A stretch of DNA of 64,000 nt from Calonectria ilicicola (taxonomy: Eukaryota > Ascomycota > Sordariomycetes > Hypocreales > Nectriaceae), in the NCBI GenBank assembly GCA_020809705.1, contig CP085834.1, forward strand, positions 930,001-994,000, written 5' to 3'. The position numbers were made by a program, and so were the translations under genes. This document shows, in pieces, positions 52,092 to 63,437 of the stretch. The notes under the pieces are model-generated. The model had not been told where the DNA came from. It ran no database searches and saw nothing but the letters and a program-made list of their open reading frames with translations. Positions within the stretch are counted from its first letter, which is position 1; each line of letters opens with the position of its first letter.

Positions 52092-53398
52092 ATGGCCCCT
52101 CCGATTGACCCCCTAATTATCGAGGCATTCACCTACCTCGGCTGGGGATTGCTTCTCGTCGCATTCCGATTGTATTGTCGAATCAAGGCCGGCGGTGTCG
52201 CCGGACTCGCCGTCGATGATTACCTGATGGTGTTTGCTATGCTGCCTTACATTGTAGAGACGAGTCTGTCCTACACAGTGGGAATGATTTACCATGGACT
52301 CGCCAATAGCGGAATGACACCAGAGGAGCGCGCCGCCTTGTCCCCCGACAGCGAAGAGTACCGGTTGAGGTAGGAAACATCGGATATAAGCAACGCCAGA
52401 CCCCGCTAATTTGAACAGAGTTGGTGGCACTATCAATCAGATCGTCGGCTGGTCGATGTATATGACAACCATCTGGATTGTCAAGGCGTCAATGTGTGCT
52501 TTTTATGGACGGTTAACGGTAAAACTCAATTCACTCTAGCACATGGCATCGAGCCTAAGACTAATCCTGCCTAGGCCGGTCTTGCAAACTACAACATCAG
52601 GATATATGCAGGATATGCCTTGATCATTGTTTCATACGTGGCTTGCATGATTTGTATCCTGTTTAGCTGCCAACCTATGCGCAAGCTTACTCAAATTAAC
52701 CCTGATCCCGGCAGTAAGTCTCCTCCTCTCTCAACATCATCGACGCTTACTTATGACTCCATCTCCAAAGACCTTTGCCAGCCAGCCGTCAATCGACTCA
52801 ACCTTTACATGACCATGTTTTGCAACATCATCACTGATGTTTACTTGCTACTGATCCCACTTCCTTTAGTGTGGGGAGCTAAGATCGCCCCACTCAAGAA
52901 AGCAAGTCTCATGGTGTTGTTTTCTGGAGGTGTCTTCATCATTGCGACTGTGATGCTTCGATGTATCCTCACCATGCAGGTAAGGTCAACATAGGTAGCC
53001 AACTGGGCATCATTAACATTCTGAATTAGGACGACAAAACTGGTCCCCGCGCTGGAGCTACATGGGCTATTCGAGAGTGTCTCGTCTCCGTCACAATCGC
53101 CAATCTACCCATGACCTGGGGCTGGGTCCGACAGAAGTTACAACCATACCTTGGATCGCTACTATCATCGAACAAGAAGTCGCACGGACGGGAGCCTGGA
53201 AGCTATCGGCTGAACGAAATGGAACCGAACAACTCCTGGAAAAACCAATCAAACTGCAGTCGAAACAATATCTTCATCCAAGACGGAGACGGCAGCTCGG
53301 ACGAAATCATCCCGTCGCACTCGGCCGCAATTAAAAAGAAGATGGAATTTTCTGTCACGGCCCACGATGTCGAGGCAATGGAGAAGGGACGCAAGTAA
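52092..53398 (+). CDS. PTH11-like / rhodopsin-domain integral membrane protein, 5 exons, 364 aa
   Basis: Exons 52092-52369, 52419-52518, 52575-52713, 52771-52979 and 53030-53398 join in phases 2, 0, 1 and 0; introns are 49-57 bp. The leader before caccATGG is pyrimidine-rich, as in many fungal promoters. The protein shows the fungal rhodopsin-domain pattern: RLYCRIK and GLAVDDYLMVFA after TM1, then SMYMTTIWIVKASMCAFYGRL, the AGLANYNIRIYAGYALIIVSY segment, CILFSCQPM, and NIITDVYLLLIPLPLVWG before a TM with FSGGVFIIATVMLRC; a WAIRECLVSVTIANLPM block precedes a hydrophilic tail. Seven TM segments are expected. Family knowledge: such proteins are candidate G-protein-coupled or surface-sensing receptors, but most are untested. 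No CFEM domain is present. Confidence 0.88.
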
Positions 53399-53849
53399 AT
53401 GGTAATATGGAATACGCCTGATGAGGATCCTTGGTCTTAATTGTTATTCGACTGCGTCAAACCGGCTGGTCCATGGAAATCGCGGCTATGCGCCCGGAAG
53501 TCTGCTCGACTGTCACTGTTAGCGACGCGACAGACTACCACCCAAGGTAGAAACAGAACACTAGTACTTTTACAAAATTTACAACACGATTTACGAATAT
53601 CTTTCAACCGAATTCATCATATTTTACAAATTCTTTCGACTCTGGAAACAGCCTCTAGCCCTGTGCTATGGATTTGAACAGAGTTATTCTCTTGCGCTGA
53701 ACCATCAAAATTCTCAGAAGCGCATTCAGCGAGTGAAGGAGTATTTATGGTCACTCGAATCGGACATAAATGCACCAGTCATGATCAACAAGTTATATGT
53801 GCGACATAGATGCAAGTTCCTTCAGGAATGGAACTCGATGCGGGTCACC

Positions 53850-53862
53850 AAAAAAGCAAAAA
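53850..53862 (-). terminator. Pol III T-run terminator of tRNA-Gln
   Basis: On the minus strand a T5 run (53862-53858) and a T6 run (53855-53850) follow the tRNA 3' end within a few bases. Confidence 0.7.
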
Positions 53863-53867
53863 GGAAA

Positions 53868-53938
53868 GGTCTCAGAGGGAGTCGAACCCTCGCTGGCGGA
53901 ATCAGAATCCGCAGTCATAACCGTTAGACCATGAAACC
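53868..53938 (-). tRNA. tRNA-Gln (anticodon CUG)
   Basis: A 71-nt cloverleaf can be folded by eye. The acceptor stem GGTTTCA pairs with TGAGACC with one G-U. The anticodon stem GCGGA/TCCGC encloses the loop TTCTGAT, giving anticodon CTG. The T arm is GAGGG-TTCGACT-CCCTC. There is no intron. B-box-like GGTTCGACTCC and A-box-like TGGTCTAACGG sequences are in place. Confidence 0.93.
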
Positions 53939-54270
53939 ATGGAACCATCTGGCTTGATTGGCTAGCAATTTCGATGACTAATACAGGAATTGAGTGGACA
54001 CTTTGGGCCGACTGAAACTTGAAGTTCTGCTACATACTCAACACGAGATATCAATCTGAGCCTTACTAATAGTGATACATATTAACACATTTAATAAACT
54101 TGGAAATTTTTGTTCATTTATCGCGACAATTGGAGGACTCTTAGCAACGGATTCAGCAGTTTAAAAGCTTGGATTAGTAAGAGATATTAATAACTGGTTT
54201 TTGGTACCTTGCCTCAGGTAGTTGCGTTGCCCAATATCCATGTCCAGACGCCGCCTGCGGCCATTTCTAT

Positions 54271-56782
54271 CTATCCGTATTTTACACCAGCCCTTACACG
54301 GTTCGTAAGGATATTTGCATCGTTTCTTTCATCACCTTCTTCAGGCCTGATTGCGGGCCTATTTCGAGCAGTATCCACAACCATCTCCAACTGATTCCTC
54401 TCAGCCACCTCTCGTACATTCACTCCCAACTGCCATGTTTGACGATGGGAGACTCCGCCCCCAATATTATTTAGTGTTTCTGGTGATTTAGATTGTAACG
54501 CAAGGGCGATTAGCTCGCCTATGCTACCCCATCCCGAACTGTGCCACGGTTTAGGTGATAGGATGATGATTAGAGTGTGTATTATCGCAAGTAGAGCGTG
54601 AAATAGTAGAAAGCCCAAAGCTATTGGAATCGTTTTGCTATTCTCGAAGCGATAAGCCGACAAATGTTGGAAGAACCTGATGTTGAATATCGTATCGTCG
54701 GAGCTTGGTGGCGTCATGAACTCGCTTTCGTCTGGGTCGTCGCTGTGGTAATAGAGATTTCCGTCAACAGAAGAAGACAAGGCATCCGCTAAATAAATGG
54801 AAAGAAATGAGGGGATGCACATGTTCCAGATATTGTCGTTGCGTATGCCCTGTCTTGCATTGGAATCGAGACAACCATCCACGGCTTGGCGATAGTCAGG
54901 AACTAATGAGGATTCGTTTGGATATTTCAGTGTGCTTAACCATTTTGGCTCAATATTAATTATAGTATCCTTTGTTGTGTTTTGAAAATTATTCCGTAGA
55001 GAGGCCATCGCGTGAGGTGTGGATACGTCCATGTTTGTGAGAGCAAATGCAGAATCCGGGCTGGCCCACATGTCTGCATCCCTCCAACGAGCCTGAATGA
55101 GACATAACTGGGCATAACTGGAAACAGTACCATGGCGTGTCCAATCATACTGCGTGTTGTTTTTCAGTAGTAAGATTCCAGCGCTTATTGGAACTGGAAC
55201 TTGGTCCTGGATATCGAGGAAAACTGGGTAGGTTTCGTTGTTGTTTTGACCGTCTGAGAGCATGCTTTTATTAAATATCGAATTGTCTGCTATATTGAGC
55301 TTTGCGCTGAAGTTTCCATGAAAAGAGTTGAAAAAGTCAAAGGTGAGAATGTCTTTGGTCAGAGCATAATCTCCATTAGCAATTTCACAGCTCACAGCCA
55401 CAAGAGGTTGTTTATGAATATCCGGCTTGGAAGTATCGTTGGTTTTGATACGAACGAGAAAGTCGGCTTTGGGGTAGCTCTTGATATCATTTACGATGGT
55501 TGTGGCGTACCATGCGGCAAAGGCCATGGGAGCTGTGGCAATGCCTGTTGGAGAGTCCTTCTCTTCAAAGACCGAAAATGAAACTGGTCGAGCTTTATTC
55601 AATGTTGCAAAATCTGAGAGTGAAATGTTGTATAGCATTGGCGATTCGGGTATTGGATTTAATCGGAGCAAGTACTCTGTCAATAAGGGCTCGGTGTTTG
55701 GTACACCGCACTCCCAGACCGCTTCTATATCCGAGTCTATTGTTTCACACAAATTGTCGAATGAGAAATAACTTCGTGCAGAGGTGAACTCCGCTGGGTA
55801 TATATTCTGAGAAGTATACACAATCGAAATTTCATCACTGACGATGCTAGAGACGTTGTCTTCCCACCATGCCAAGCGCGGAATCATCAAAATAGCCGAG
55901 AAGGGGCTGGCACCAATGCTGACGAGGATAAGCAGTAGGATAACTCCAGAGGTTCCGTTGTGAAACCATTGGTTTGCGACTGGCTTGAACACAGAGCTCC
56001 ATAGTTCGCCACTAAAAAGGTAACCGATTGGAGTCGCAAGACGAAAAGGTGATGATAACAGTCCTAGGGCGACACCATCGTTTGACCGGAGGAGTCCGTA
56101 ATGGATTCTGTGCAATATTATATCCGTTATGGAAACCAAAATGAGAGATTCGTGTATCTTGGCCGCGAATTGTAGAGCATTGAGTTCTTGTGTAGTGGGA
56201 TGATTCGGAGCCCACTCGAGTTGGCGGATGTATAATGAAAGGAGGACCAAAGTGACGGCAATTGCAGGCAGATGAAAGAGAACAAAATTCTTCAATGCTA
56301 GTAGTCTGCTGCTACTGCAAACCTCTTTTTTGGGCTCCTCATCCAGGTTAGAATTGCCGGGACCGAACACTATTTGCATGCGATTAAGAAATGGACTCGA
56401 CTCCTGCTCTTGCTGCTTTTCTGGATTGGCATCCTGATTGATAAAGTCCTTTAGCCGGCTCGAAGACTTTCTCTGGTGCAAATTATGGGTGGAATCAGAA
56501 CTAATTTCCGTTTCAGTCCATCCGTAAGAGCTCCAAGGGTACCCTTGCGGGGGCACAATTTTTGAACTGGCGGCCATGTCATTCAACTCTTGCATTTCCA
56601 AAATGCTTAAAGATTTGGCGACGCGAAGACTTGGTGATTCGGCTGATGTAATCTCCGTGTCCCCCTGAATACTAGAGCCCTAGAATTATAAGCCATGGCC
56701 CAATAGAAAGTAACAGTGAGCATACCTCATTCGCGACGGCTTCTTGCCGTTGCGACCCGGCATTATCACCCTCTTCAGCCAT
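54271..56782 (-). CDS. Large fungal multi-pass membrane protein of unknown function, 2 exons, 821 aa
   Basis: Exon 1 (56782-56726) encodes MAEEGDNAGSQRQEAVANE; a 46-bp intron joins it in phase 0 to exon 2 (56679-54271). I prefer this start because exon 2 stays open upstream to the splice site and has no ATG there. After a polar cytosolic N-terminus there are hydrophobic segments near residues 150-173, 193-210, 265-285 and 705-728. Between the third and fourth lies a region of over 400 residues with many N-glycosylation sites and cysteines, likely extracellular; the tail after 728 is polar. The layout (N-terminal TMs, large ectodomain, C-terminal TM) resembles the DUF3176-type protein at 47.2 kb, but I do not recognise a named domain. 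Confidence 0.8.
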
Positions 56783-57381
56783 TTCTCTGTCTTGGAAAGG
56801 CCCAAATGAGCGACATGGGAATACTTTCGTGAAACAAAGACGACAAGAGCCAATGCACCATGATGCAACTGAAAGCGGTCAGTAACGTCAAAACTTTTAT
56901 CTCTGTTGGTCAGACAATATGGCCCATCGGTTATTTGAATGTGTATTTTTAGATCTCAGTGCGGCTGAACGGAGGAGGATAAAAGTGGGAATTTGCCTCG
57001 CTTGGGTGAATTGAACGGTGAGGTGGTGCTTTCGGCTTCGTCAGCGATACGATATCTGATTCCCTATTGGCTAGTAGGGGCTTCTCAGTGTTTCACCATA
57101 AAATTCTGGCGTGATATGTTTTGCTCGCGAAATCTCGTTGTCTGTACGCGTTTCATCTAAAGATCTGGCCGTAGCAATATCCACCAGGTCGGAGAAATGG
57201 GCCCGGCTTTATTAACCCAATCGGTATTCTATGAATTCGGCTATTTATCTATATAAACAAGTGTATTGTCTGAGATAGCGGGTCCTTCACTGAATTTCTC
57301 CTGGCGGGTAACTGGGAAATTTATTGAAAGTAAGTATTGGACAAAAGTAGTGAGCATTGATCGCCCTGCAGGGTGATCTAC
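56783..57381. other. Intergenic, no supported gene
   Basis: Upstream region of the 821-aa protein gene and 3' side of the SnoaL-like gene. No coding or RNA feature is visible. Confidence 0.5.
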
Positions 57382-57990
57382 TCAAAAGTACGGGTGAGAA
57401 GAGACTGTGTTATTGACAATCTCTTGCATGCAATCCCAGTGCTCAATTATGCAAGAACCTTGAGTTCTATACACATCAAAGACATTGTATGATGGCCCTC
57501 CCTCATTCGTTGCCTTGATGTGGATGGTAGTATACTCCTTTCCTACCATCACCCGTGCGATCTAAGGTACAAATTTTTAGTAGATACTCTCATTAGGTTT
57601 CAGAAAATAATTCTGACTCACTTCAAAACCGTGAGCACTGCTCCCAAATAAAGGCTCGAGAGCCACAATGGCTGCATCTCTTCCATCAGCTATATCAGGG
57701 TTGTGTTGAACATAGTTGCTCGCAACGTATTTTTCAAACGCGACTTTGACATTCTTCTCAGTATAAAAAATATATGCAAAGTCATCCATCGCTGCTTGCA
57801 GTTGATCATAGCTGATGTCCCGTTCGGTGGTCGTGGGACAATTGAACTTGGTGACGTTATTTGTATCAATGCCTTCAAGATGAACCGTTTGATGACGCCC
57901 AATGAGGCCTAATGTCGCAGCTGAAACAACTTTGCAGCTGGCAAATCCACTGATGATCGTGGCAAGATATGTCAAGCGAAGCATCATCAT
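57382..57990 (-). CDS. Secreted SnoaL-like (NTF2-fold) protein, 2 exons, 182 aa
   Basis: Exons 57990-57622 and 57561-57382 join in phase 0 across a 60-bp intron (gtgagt...cttag). The first 24 or so residues form a signal peptide. The mature protein has FAYIFYTEKNVKVAFEKYVA, NYVQHNPDIADGRDAAIVAL and EPLFG, then IARVMVGKEYTTIHIKA, YNVFDVYRTQGSCIIEHWDC and a final MQEI. This is the SnoaL-like pattern of small proteins with an NTF2-like cone fold; the HWD near the end is usual for the group. Family knowledge: known members include polyketide cyclases and other small-molecule enzymes, but secreted fungal ones are mostly uncharacterised. The ATG triplet MMM leaves the exact start open by two codons. 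Confidence 0.83.
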
Positions 57991-58432
57991 TTCTTCTTCT
58001 TCTTTTTTTAATACAACCTAGGATGGTCTCGATGAGCTGGGAAGATAGGTGTCATATAGGATCTGATGACTAGATTTATTGTTTAATATATTTCTGGATT
58101 GGATCACCTTCCTTAGTAGTGGATATGGAAGGCCCGAGCCGAACCGAACCGAACCGAGGCTTGAGAACTGACTCGTACTGGTTGTGGGTATTAGCGAAGT
58201 GGGCTTGTTAAGATCCAGAAAATGAAGAGCGCATCGCAAGATGGTCTCTCGACATTGGTGATTTGCATTGAATTGCTTAATTCTTTCAAAGCTGATCTAC
58301 AAGCATCATTTTAAACACTGGCGGCCATTTATTAATCCTTAAAAAGACATTTAGTGAGCTACGTAAAGTGATTGTAGTGAATCTGTCCGCATCCATGCTG
58401 GATTATTAACTGTTCTAAAAAGGACAATATTA
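57991..58432. other. Intergenic, no supported gene
   Basis: Promoter of the SnoaL-like gene and the 3' end of the coiled-coil gene. A short direct repeat, gaaccgaaccgaaccga, lies at 58138-58156. Confidence 0.5.
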
Positions 58433-61138
58433 TTAATTAGAAACCCCAATGCTCAGAGGGGAGGCAGTGTTTCGCTTCTCTACGCTGGTGACAGCTGCAT
58501 CCTTGATAACCTTAGCTCCGCTCGTGATAGCTTCCAAGGTTTCTGGGAGCAGGGGTGTCAAGCGTGAGGAGGTTTCCTTGGCAGCTTCAATGCTCCTATC
58601 CATGTCCCTGATGATATCTGATTGTTTCTATTCAACATATGTCAGCGCTCGCTCCATTTATTCAAAATTCATAATTACTTACCTCTCGAGCCACAGACGC
58701 CACGCGTCTAGATCCCTCCTTGGACCATTGGTCCAACTGGGAGACCATTCTACCGAACTGTCTACTGTCACCCATACCTGCCATCATCGAGATCTGATCG
58801 CAGAGCTGTAGGCCAGGCATGACGGCCTCTTTAGATAGGCGAGACCACACATTGGCAATATCGCTAAAAACACTGAAGTACGACCTGATTGTCAATATAG
58901 CGTTGTAAAATTGCTATTTATCAATGTTGGTTAGTAATTCTCATTTTCAACGTTGTTATACCAAAAATCCGAGAATTCAAGAACTTACTGAGCGCTGGAG
59001 ATCTAGAAGGGTGTAATTGGCCACTTTAGGAGTCTCATTAGAGTCACCATCGTACATGGCCGCTTTGACACTTCGCAGGTATGATTCTGCATGAATCCTG
59101 GTGGTGAAATCGATGGTCGAAGAAATGGCCCCAAAGAAGCGAACCAAATTTGCAATTTGATGCTTCAGGGTAATGATGAGTTTGATGTTGTTGATAAGAA
59201 CCTGCTTGATATCCGCCTAAAGCCAGATGGTGTCAGTAGCCCATTAAGACCCAACGAAAATGGAGTGACTCACTAGCGACATCTCAGATGTAGCTAACTT
59301 GGTGACACGTGTCTGCATCTCCTCAACTTTGCTTTGCTGGTCACTAAGTGCCTTTGTCGCTTTGACGTACTGCGCCTGAGAGTTGACAAGCATTTCATCC
59401 GTCTGAGTGAATCTGGTTTTAGCAGACTCGAGGGCAGCTTGGGCTTGGGTGGTCTTAATGTCGATCTGGCTCTGCCATCTATCGGAATTCTGGCTTGAAA
59501 TGATGGGGATCTGATATTGTTAGTCGCACCCCCACAAAGTAGAAGGATCATGCAAGGAGTCAACTAACCTCGGCGGCGGAATTTCCTGGAAGAGCCCTTG
59601 CTTTCGCAACTAGATAATTGAGTTTGGCATATTGGACGCCAAAGTCGGCTTGCCATCGTTTGGCGTGTTGCGAATCCTTGTTTGACTGGCCGGCCTCTCT
59701 GCTAACTTCATCCGCAATCTAATAACACGTGAGTACATGCATCAGATATTAATATGATAAATAGACTCACATGAATAGCCACCTCGAGGACTGCAATCAA
59801 AGTTTTGCTGGGCTCAGCTGCAGACGCCAAACTAGAAAATCGAGCTTTGGCGTCTCTGAGCATAACAACGATGAACTGGATACTCGACTTGCCGGACCCG
59901 TCCCCTTGGGCCATGTACCAATCCATGTTTCCGTCCTTTCCGTTCAGAATAGCCTTCAAAGCAGACATGTAAGTGTTGACCCTGAGAGCCTCGGAATAGG
60001 CAGGGTCAGTGGCTTCCTTGGAGACGGTAGTGGCGGGTGGTAGAATGTAGTCGTCAGTCTGTGTTCCAGTTGAGACGTAGCGCGGGTTTGGATTCTTGGG
60101 AGGATGAGCGAATCCGCCCACAATATCAGATCCTGCCTTAGCCTGAGCCATTGGATTCAGACGGTCGATCAGTGTAGGGATGGCTTGGTTCATTCCAGTT
60201 GTGACACCACTGACCAGGTCGCTCACAATGCGTTGACCAAATAAATCCCATCTGGTCATGACTAATATCAGCCTGGAATCTTTGGAGATCAAAAAGATGA
60301 GGAGACGAAACTTACCCAGCTGGAAGCTCGTCCGAGGCCTTTTTGAAAGCCTGTTCGGCAAAGCTGGCTTGTTTACTGAGACCTTCCAATGCCGCGTTAG
60401 CCTCACCAGTCGATTGCTGAATCGCTAGGCGAGAATTCTCGGCAGCTAGGCAAAGTTCGCTGCTCAACAGAGAATCTTGGGTATTACTCTCCTCCTGAAC
60501 GCATGCAGCATGCAGTTCGCAGGTGTACAGCAACCATTCTTCAAACTTTTTGTCCATCTTTCGAGCGGAATTTAAGCAGTCGTCGGCACCCATTCTCAAG
60601 GTGCTTAGTTGAGGCTTGAGTAACTTCATTGCACCTTGTGGATCGAAGATTGCCATCATGGTATCATTGATCTACCCAGTTTGTTAGCGAGATTCCGAAT
60701 CCAAGAGTGATGGGCCTTTTTCTTTTTACCTTGCTCATGATCACCCTTGATAGTTGGCTAATTTTACCCATGTCTGTCTCAACTTCTATGAAAGCGAAGC
60801 GACCTAAGTTGCCACATTCCACAAGGTTTGCTTGTAGTGAGGGATACCTTTGTCTTGAGATCAGCCATGTCATCATCCAAACAGTGGAAGTAGAATATTC
60901 ACCTGAGATACTGATATTGTTTTCCTTTGAGAACTACCGAAGCCTTGGGTGACGCGCTCGCTGCGAAGCAAGCTCCTAAGCAGCAGATGGCCGCAGGAGC
61001 AGGCTGAAGCAACTCCTCCCAATTGTACTGAAACATCAATGAGCGTTTCATCTCTGCGGCAATTTGAGAGTCATGGTCTGGGTTTCTCTGAGCCTGAGCG
61101 TCAAGCACGACTTGGAGATCTGATTCATTAGAGGCCAT
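58433..61138 (-). CDS. Coiled-coil-rich protein of unknown family, 9 exons, 743 aa
   Basis: Exons 61138-60903, 60847-60730, 60671-60316, 60251-59771, 59718-59569, 59510-59274, 59216-58989, 58913-58683 and 58627-58433 stay in frame throughout; the eight introns are 52-75 bp. There is no signal peptide. A hydrophobic, Ala/Cys-rich segment lies near residues 46-70 (APAAICCLGACFAASAS). Long heptad-like helices follow (about 140-236), then a hydrophobic, Gly/Ser-containing stretch FGQRIVSDLVSGVTTGM (241-257), a Pro-rich linker (about 286-310), and more long helices (about 400-530). The C-terminal 200 residues are helical, with repeated Phe/Ile positions (LVRFFGAISSTI, FYNAILTIRSYFSVF). It is divergent from the gene at 62008. 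Helix, hydrophobic tongue, helix is reminiscent of alpha-helical pore-forming proteins, but that is only a structural guess. Confidence 0.78.
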
Positions 61139-62007
61139 GATGTTGGGCAAGACGGGTCGAAAACTTGGGGAAATTGTTGGCGAGCTTCTGTTGAACGAAA
61201 CCTGTGGACGTGGGAAAATCAACGGGGAATGGTAGTAAGTATAAGTAGTTCTTCTCTGCCTAGCTATGTACCATGTTACAGCAATACAAAATGGGGAAAT
61301 TTTGTATCAGCTGAATGATTTCAGGATCTAGACTGGCGGGCCGTCTCAGCATCATTGACATCCACGTTGGTGCTGACATTTCAGCTCAAAAGAATATCGA
61401 GCTAGTCCGAGTTTGTCTTATCGGCCTCCCCGCCATGCAGAACTAAGCTGAGGGGATCCAAGACATGCTCACGAAAATGAAGTCTAGCGTGTAAAAGCTG
61501 TCTTAAACATGATTGGCCCATATTTAAGAAACGTGCCATTGTGGATAGCTTCCCCCTCTTTAGTGGGCAGTGAGGCGCGGTCGCAGGCTAATGAACCGAA
61601 CTATTGGATGGAGCTATTGACCTGTGTGGCCCAATATTTCCAACGCCCTGCATCAGTAGAGAGACACTAGAGAAAGATCTGGACACGGTAAAACGAAACT
61701 ATTCTGACTGCGCGCAAGCCATCCCCAAGCTCTTCAGCTGGCCACATGCACTACGCCAAGTTCTAAAAATTCATTTTGATCAAATGATATTGTCTACGGT
61801 GGAGCAGAACATGGATTGCTTCGTTTTCACCGAACATCCTACTCATATAAATACCTCATTAATTGGAAATATTTCAATGGCAGCTGTGGTATATGATCAG
61901 CCACCTCTCTGAACTTTTTAAATCCATCGTCTCTGTCATAATCGTGGCGCACCTTTGAAGTACCATCTTTTTCTCATCCACTATTTGACGCCACTATTGT
62001 TACAAAA
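61139..62007. other. Shared divergent promoter region of the coiled-coil pair
   Basis: 870 bp between two divergent starts. Short open frames (such as 61604-61912) lack an ATG start or intron support. No repeat or RNA is seen. A common regulatory region would fit joint expression of the two genes. Confidence 0.5.
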
Positions 62008-63245
62008 ATGTTTACATTTAGGGATTCTGAAGGTCACGCCCAGCTTCAAGCTTATTCAAGGGCCATTGAAGATCTGGAAGGCAGACTACGGCAGTTATCC
62101 GACGATGCCAAAACGACAGCCCTCCAGAGTGCCAATGAGGCCATTGACAAACTAGAGATTGCCATGTGCAAAGCATACAAAGTCGCCGTCATGATTCGGG
62201 GAGACTATGACAAACTCAATGGCGATCAGGCCATGCGCAAAGATATAGTTCGCCAAGTTGTGGCGGCATTTCAGGACGCCAGCGATAGGGCTAGTGGTGG
62301 TCTAGACCGCATTGGTACCCTTCATTCACAGGTCAGTCTGGGTGAAATGCCTAAATCGCTGTTTAAAAGACGAGTTGAAGCCTTGAAGAAACTCTGCTAA
62401 CAACATGATAGGCCATGGAGATCCAAAATGAATTACTACTCAGTTTGAAGAATGCGATTACTGAGTCTAATGAACGGAAGAAGTTGGAAATGGAAGACCT
62501 CCTCAAGCAGCTTTCGACCATCGAAGGCACTACATCGACATATTTATCCATTATACAGGAACAAAATCGGAATGTGAACCGCTTATTCGAGGAGATGAAT
62601 AGAGAACCTCACAGTGTAAGTTACCTCAGCCCACATTAATTCGAGAATTTTCACATTGACCGTGTTCTCATTTAGCTGGATTCCTTCCATCTGATCTTTT
62701 CTGACCTCTCAAAACTCAACATTGATACGTCTCATATACGTCAAAAATATGATGAAGCTCGGGCCCATGAAGAAGAAGCCCGCCGGACCTATGAAAAACA
62801 TAGAGGGATGGAGGCGGAGCTCAGACAACGGCGTGCATTTCTTGAATCTCAATTAATCGAGGAAACGCAGCTTCGAAATCGGATCCCCTTCATCGAAATG
62901 AAGGTATCTGATCTAATAAACCACAGCAGATTGTTCCAAGATCAATTCGTGTCACTGAAAGATGCATTCTCTAGGCTAGCACTGAGGGCAGACGAGCTTG
63001 AGAGCGCATTGAATTCATCAGGGAGTGTGACTTCCACCAAGGATCTGTTTGCTACGCTTCTGTTGCAGATAGCCAAAGACGCAGTGCTTGATTCTAGACT
63101 TACCGATGAAGCTCGCATGATTAAAGATGAAATATTTGGTGGTTATGGAACCGCTGCGCCTGAAGAAGTCGCAGCTGCCGGGTTAGAAGTTGATGAGAAG
63201 CTGAAGATATTCGACAACATCCCCAGCATTACTGCAGCTGCATGA
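62008..63245 (+). CDS. All-helical coiled-coil protein of unknown family, 3 exons, 365 aa
   Basis: Exons 62008-62331, 62412-62615 and 62676-63245 join in phase 0; introns are 80 bp (with gctaac before gatag) and 60 bp. The product begins MFTFRDSEGHAQLQAYSRA and is polar and helix-forming over almost its whole length, with heptad-like stretches around YSRAIEDLEGRLRQLSDDAK and YDEARAHEEEARRTYEKH. It has no signal peptide or membrane segment. The region MKVSDLINHSRLFQDQFVSL resembles in pattern the LVRFFGAISSTI region of its divergent neighbour. Both could belong to one broad helical family and act together. I do not recognise a named domain. Confidence 0.78.
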
Positions 63246-63437
63246 GCACATATCTCAAATATTTATACACTACACGCGCTAGCTGTCCCATAATAAGACC
63301 CCATTTCCATTTTTTAAAGCCTTAATGCACGGCAAATAAAATCGCACAATTTCATCTAATTCGTTTTTTTTTTCAGTTTAAGAATAATCGAACTGTTGTC
63401 ATCTATCCACATATTTAATCAAAATATCCAGGTATAT
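63246..63437. other. Convergent intergenic gap
   Basis: The 3' ends of the coiled-coil gene and the alcohol dehydrogenase gene face each other across about 190 bp with a T-rich run near 63364-63373. Confidence 0.5.

Larger units (their letters stand above)
53399..54270. other. Intergenic region holding a tRNA gene
   Basis: Between the PTH11-like gene and the 821-aa membrane protein gene. Besides the tRNA and its terminator I see no gene. Confidence 0.55.

Noticed and set aside
59875..59910. GDGSGKSS in the 743-aa coiled-coil protein as a Walker A loop
   Set aside because: Spacing does not fit GxxxxGK[ST] (Gln occupies the first Gly position), and there is no Walker B or NTPase context.
61604..61912. 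102-aa plus-strand frame in the divergent promoter
   Set aside because: Starts from TTG, has no intron support or recognisable motif; treated as chance.
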